NCBI GenBank assembly: GCA_016867655.1
Contig: VGJA01000041.1
Span: 1 to 8,034, forward strand
Origin: Candidatus Altarchaeales archaeon
GTDB lineage: Archaea > Altiarchaeota > Altiarchaeia > IMC4 > SCGC-AAA252-I15
Direction of reading: 5' to 3'
DNA: 8,034 bases
Position numbers and translations under genes: made by a program. A model generated the notes under the pieces. That model did not search any database. It was not told where the DNA came from and saw only the letters and a program-made list of their open reading frames with translations. Positions 7,562 to 8,034 of the stretch are shown here, in pieces; position 1 is the stretch's first letter, and every line of letters begins with the position of its first letter.

Positions 7562-7726
7562 ATGGAATTGTCAGGAATCTGCGACCTCTGCGGCAAAACC
7601 GGAAAACTGTCAACCTGCATGCTATGCGGCAAACGAATCTGCATGAATTGTTCAACACCAAATAGCAGAACATGCAAAAACTGCATAAGCGGGAGAATGC
7701 AAGACAATTCTAAAACACTGAAATAA
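7562..7726 (+). CDS. 54-residue double zinc-finger protein
   Basis: ATG at 7562 to TAA at 7724-7726 encodes 54 residues with four CxxC pairs: C7/C10, C19/C22, C27/C30 and C38/C41. The spacings are eight, four and seven residues. Regular pairs of this kind usually bind two zinc ions, as in cross-brace or orphan zinc-finger folds such as the HIT, B-box and archaeal small zinc-ribbon groups; I cannot assign one. The CGKTGKLSTC start (10-19) is typical of archaeal zinc ribbons. The last 12 residues are polar and probably unstructured. It starts 11 bases after the 140-residue gene without a clear ribosome-binding site, so it is probably coupled to it and may be its partner. The Cys pattern makes a chance frame unlikely. 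Confidence 0.72.
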   Translation: MELSGICDLCGKTGKLSTCMLCGKRICMNCSTPNSRTCKNCISGRMQDNSKTLK

Positions 7727-7733
7727 TTAGGTC

Positions 7734-7881
7734 TCCAGTCTTCGGTTTTCAGTTTTCGGAGAACTGGAAATAGGGGAACCGAAAACGGAAAAATGGAAAA
7801 CGGAAAACAGGAAACCGTTCATGCCTATGGCATGAATCCCCTTTAGGGGGAAAACCGGAAAACCCGTGAAAACTTGAAAAC
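7734..7881. repeat. Field of GAAAAC / GTTTTC short repeats
   Basis: The word GAAAAC occurs seven times (7781, 7796, 7803, 7850, 7858, 7868, 7876) and GTTTTC twice (7745, 7752), mostly in the form GGAAAAC with spacings of seven to ten bases. GTTTTCGG (7752-7759) pairs with CCGAAAAC (7779-7786), and TCCAGT (7734-7739) with ACTGGA (7763-7768). It lies between convergent genes and has no credible reading frame. The double hairpin at 7817-7852 sits in its middle. Confidence 0.75.
7817..7852. repeat. Double-hairpin repeat, intergenic copy
   Basis: TTCATGCC (7818-7825) and GGCATGAA (7829-7836) form a perfect 8-bp stem with a TAT loop. It is followed at once by CCCCT-TT-AGGGG (7838-7849). The arrangement and much of the sequence match 2041-2077 inside the transporter gene. 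Confidence 0.7.
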
Positions 7882-7913
7882 CGCGAATTACGCCAGTCTG
7901 CCTGCTTTTTGAT

Positions 7914-8034
7914 TTAAATCTTTTCAAAGACTTGTTTTATCTTTTCTGTCGTCCATCCGCCGCCGAATCCTACTCTGAAGTATTGCTTCAAGTGTTCAAA
8001 TCCTTTCAGGTTTCCGCCGAAGCTTGAGCCTGGG
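7914..8034 (-). CDS. Class I aminotransferase, C-terminal end (cut by window edge)
   Basis: The last 39 codons of a minus-strand gene whose start lies beyond the right edge. The stop TAA is at 7916-7914. The peptide begins PGSSFG and continues with YFRVGFGGG, TTEKIKQVFEKI. This is the tail pattern of PLP-dependent class I/II aminotransferases: a P-G-S-F-G loop, then an Arg that binds the substrate carboxylate (R20 of the visible part), then F-G and a final helix. The PLP lysine and most of the protein are outside the window, so the substrate cannot be told; aspartate or alanine/aromatic types are common in archaea. It converges on the zinc-protein gene across the GAAAAC field. Confidence 0.72.
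   Translation of the reverse strand, partial: PGSSFGGNLKGFEHLKQYFRVGFGGGWTTEKIKQVFEKI

Noticed and set aside
7734..7881. GAAAAC repeats as a CRISPR array
   Set aside because: The repeated word is only six to eight bases, spacing is irregular and short, and orientation varies; there are no repeat/spacer units of normal length and no cas genes.
7727..7927. Minus-strand 66-codon frame across the repeat field
   Set aside because: It runs through the GTTTTC repeats and overlaps the aminotransferase tail in another frame; the translation has no protein-like pattern.

Overview
The window looks like a piece of an archaeal chromosome, most likely from a small-genome (DPANN-like) archaeon. This placement is inferred from style and gene content, not from a marker gene. 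The style evidence is archaeal TATA boxes placed about 25 bp before starts (for example TTTAAATA at 5806-5813), probable leaderless or GTG/TTG starts, an archaeal-type kleisin (ScpA), a tandem Lrp-like regulator and several tiny Cys-rich proteins. The acetyl-CoA synthetase and the class I GAPDH look bacterial in type, as is common after transfer into such lineages.

Layout. 1-3107 (+): the 3' three quarters of an AMP-forming acetyl-CoA synthetase, overlapped by ATGA with an OFA-family MFS transporter, then an unrecognised 132-aa basic protein; these look like one operon. 3108-3390: a convergent intergenic region with a hairpin, a U-rich terminator-like tract, a partial copy of the 3' end of the neighbouring gap gene and a cluster of palindromes. 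3391-5505 (-): a tandem Lrp/AsnC-like regulator followed by class I GAPDH, possibly one transcript. 5506-5875: an AT-rich divergent promoter region. 5876-6206 (+): a 64-residue winged-helix protein and, one base later, a 44-residue protein with nine cysteines. 6287-7069 (+): scpA behind its own TATA box, which lies inside an 11-bp inverted repeat. 7128-7726 (+): a 140-residue protein of unknown function and a 54-residue eight-cysteine zinc protein. 7727-7913: a field of GAAAAC/GTTTTC repeats carrying a double hairpin. 7914-8034 (-): the C-terminal end of a class I aminotransferase.

How the genes may work together. Acs plus a translationally coupled carboxylate transporter suggests uptake and activation of acetate or a similar monocarboxylate. 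The regulator beside gap may control central carbon flow. The winged-helix and Cys-rich pair, then scpA, form a separate regulatory and chromosome-organisation block.

The most unusual signal is a short double-palindrome repeat that occurs both between genes (7817-7852) and, in frame, inside the transporter's central loop (2041-2077). This resembles the gene-invading palindromic elements known from Rickettsia. The second is a 52-bp duplication of the gap 3' end bracketing 140 bp of palindromic DNA. Neither could be searched against a genome here.
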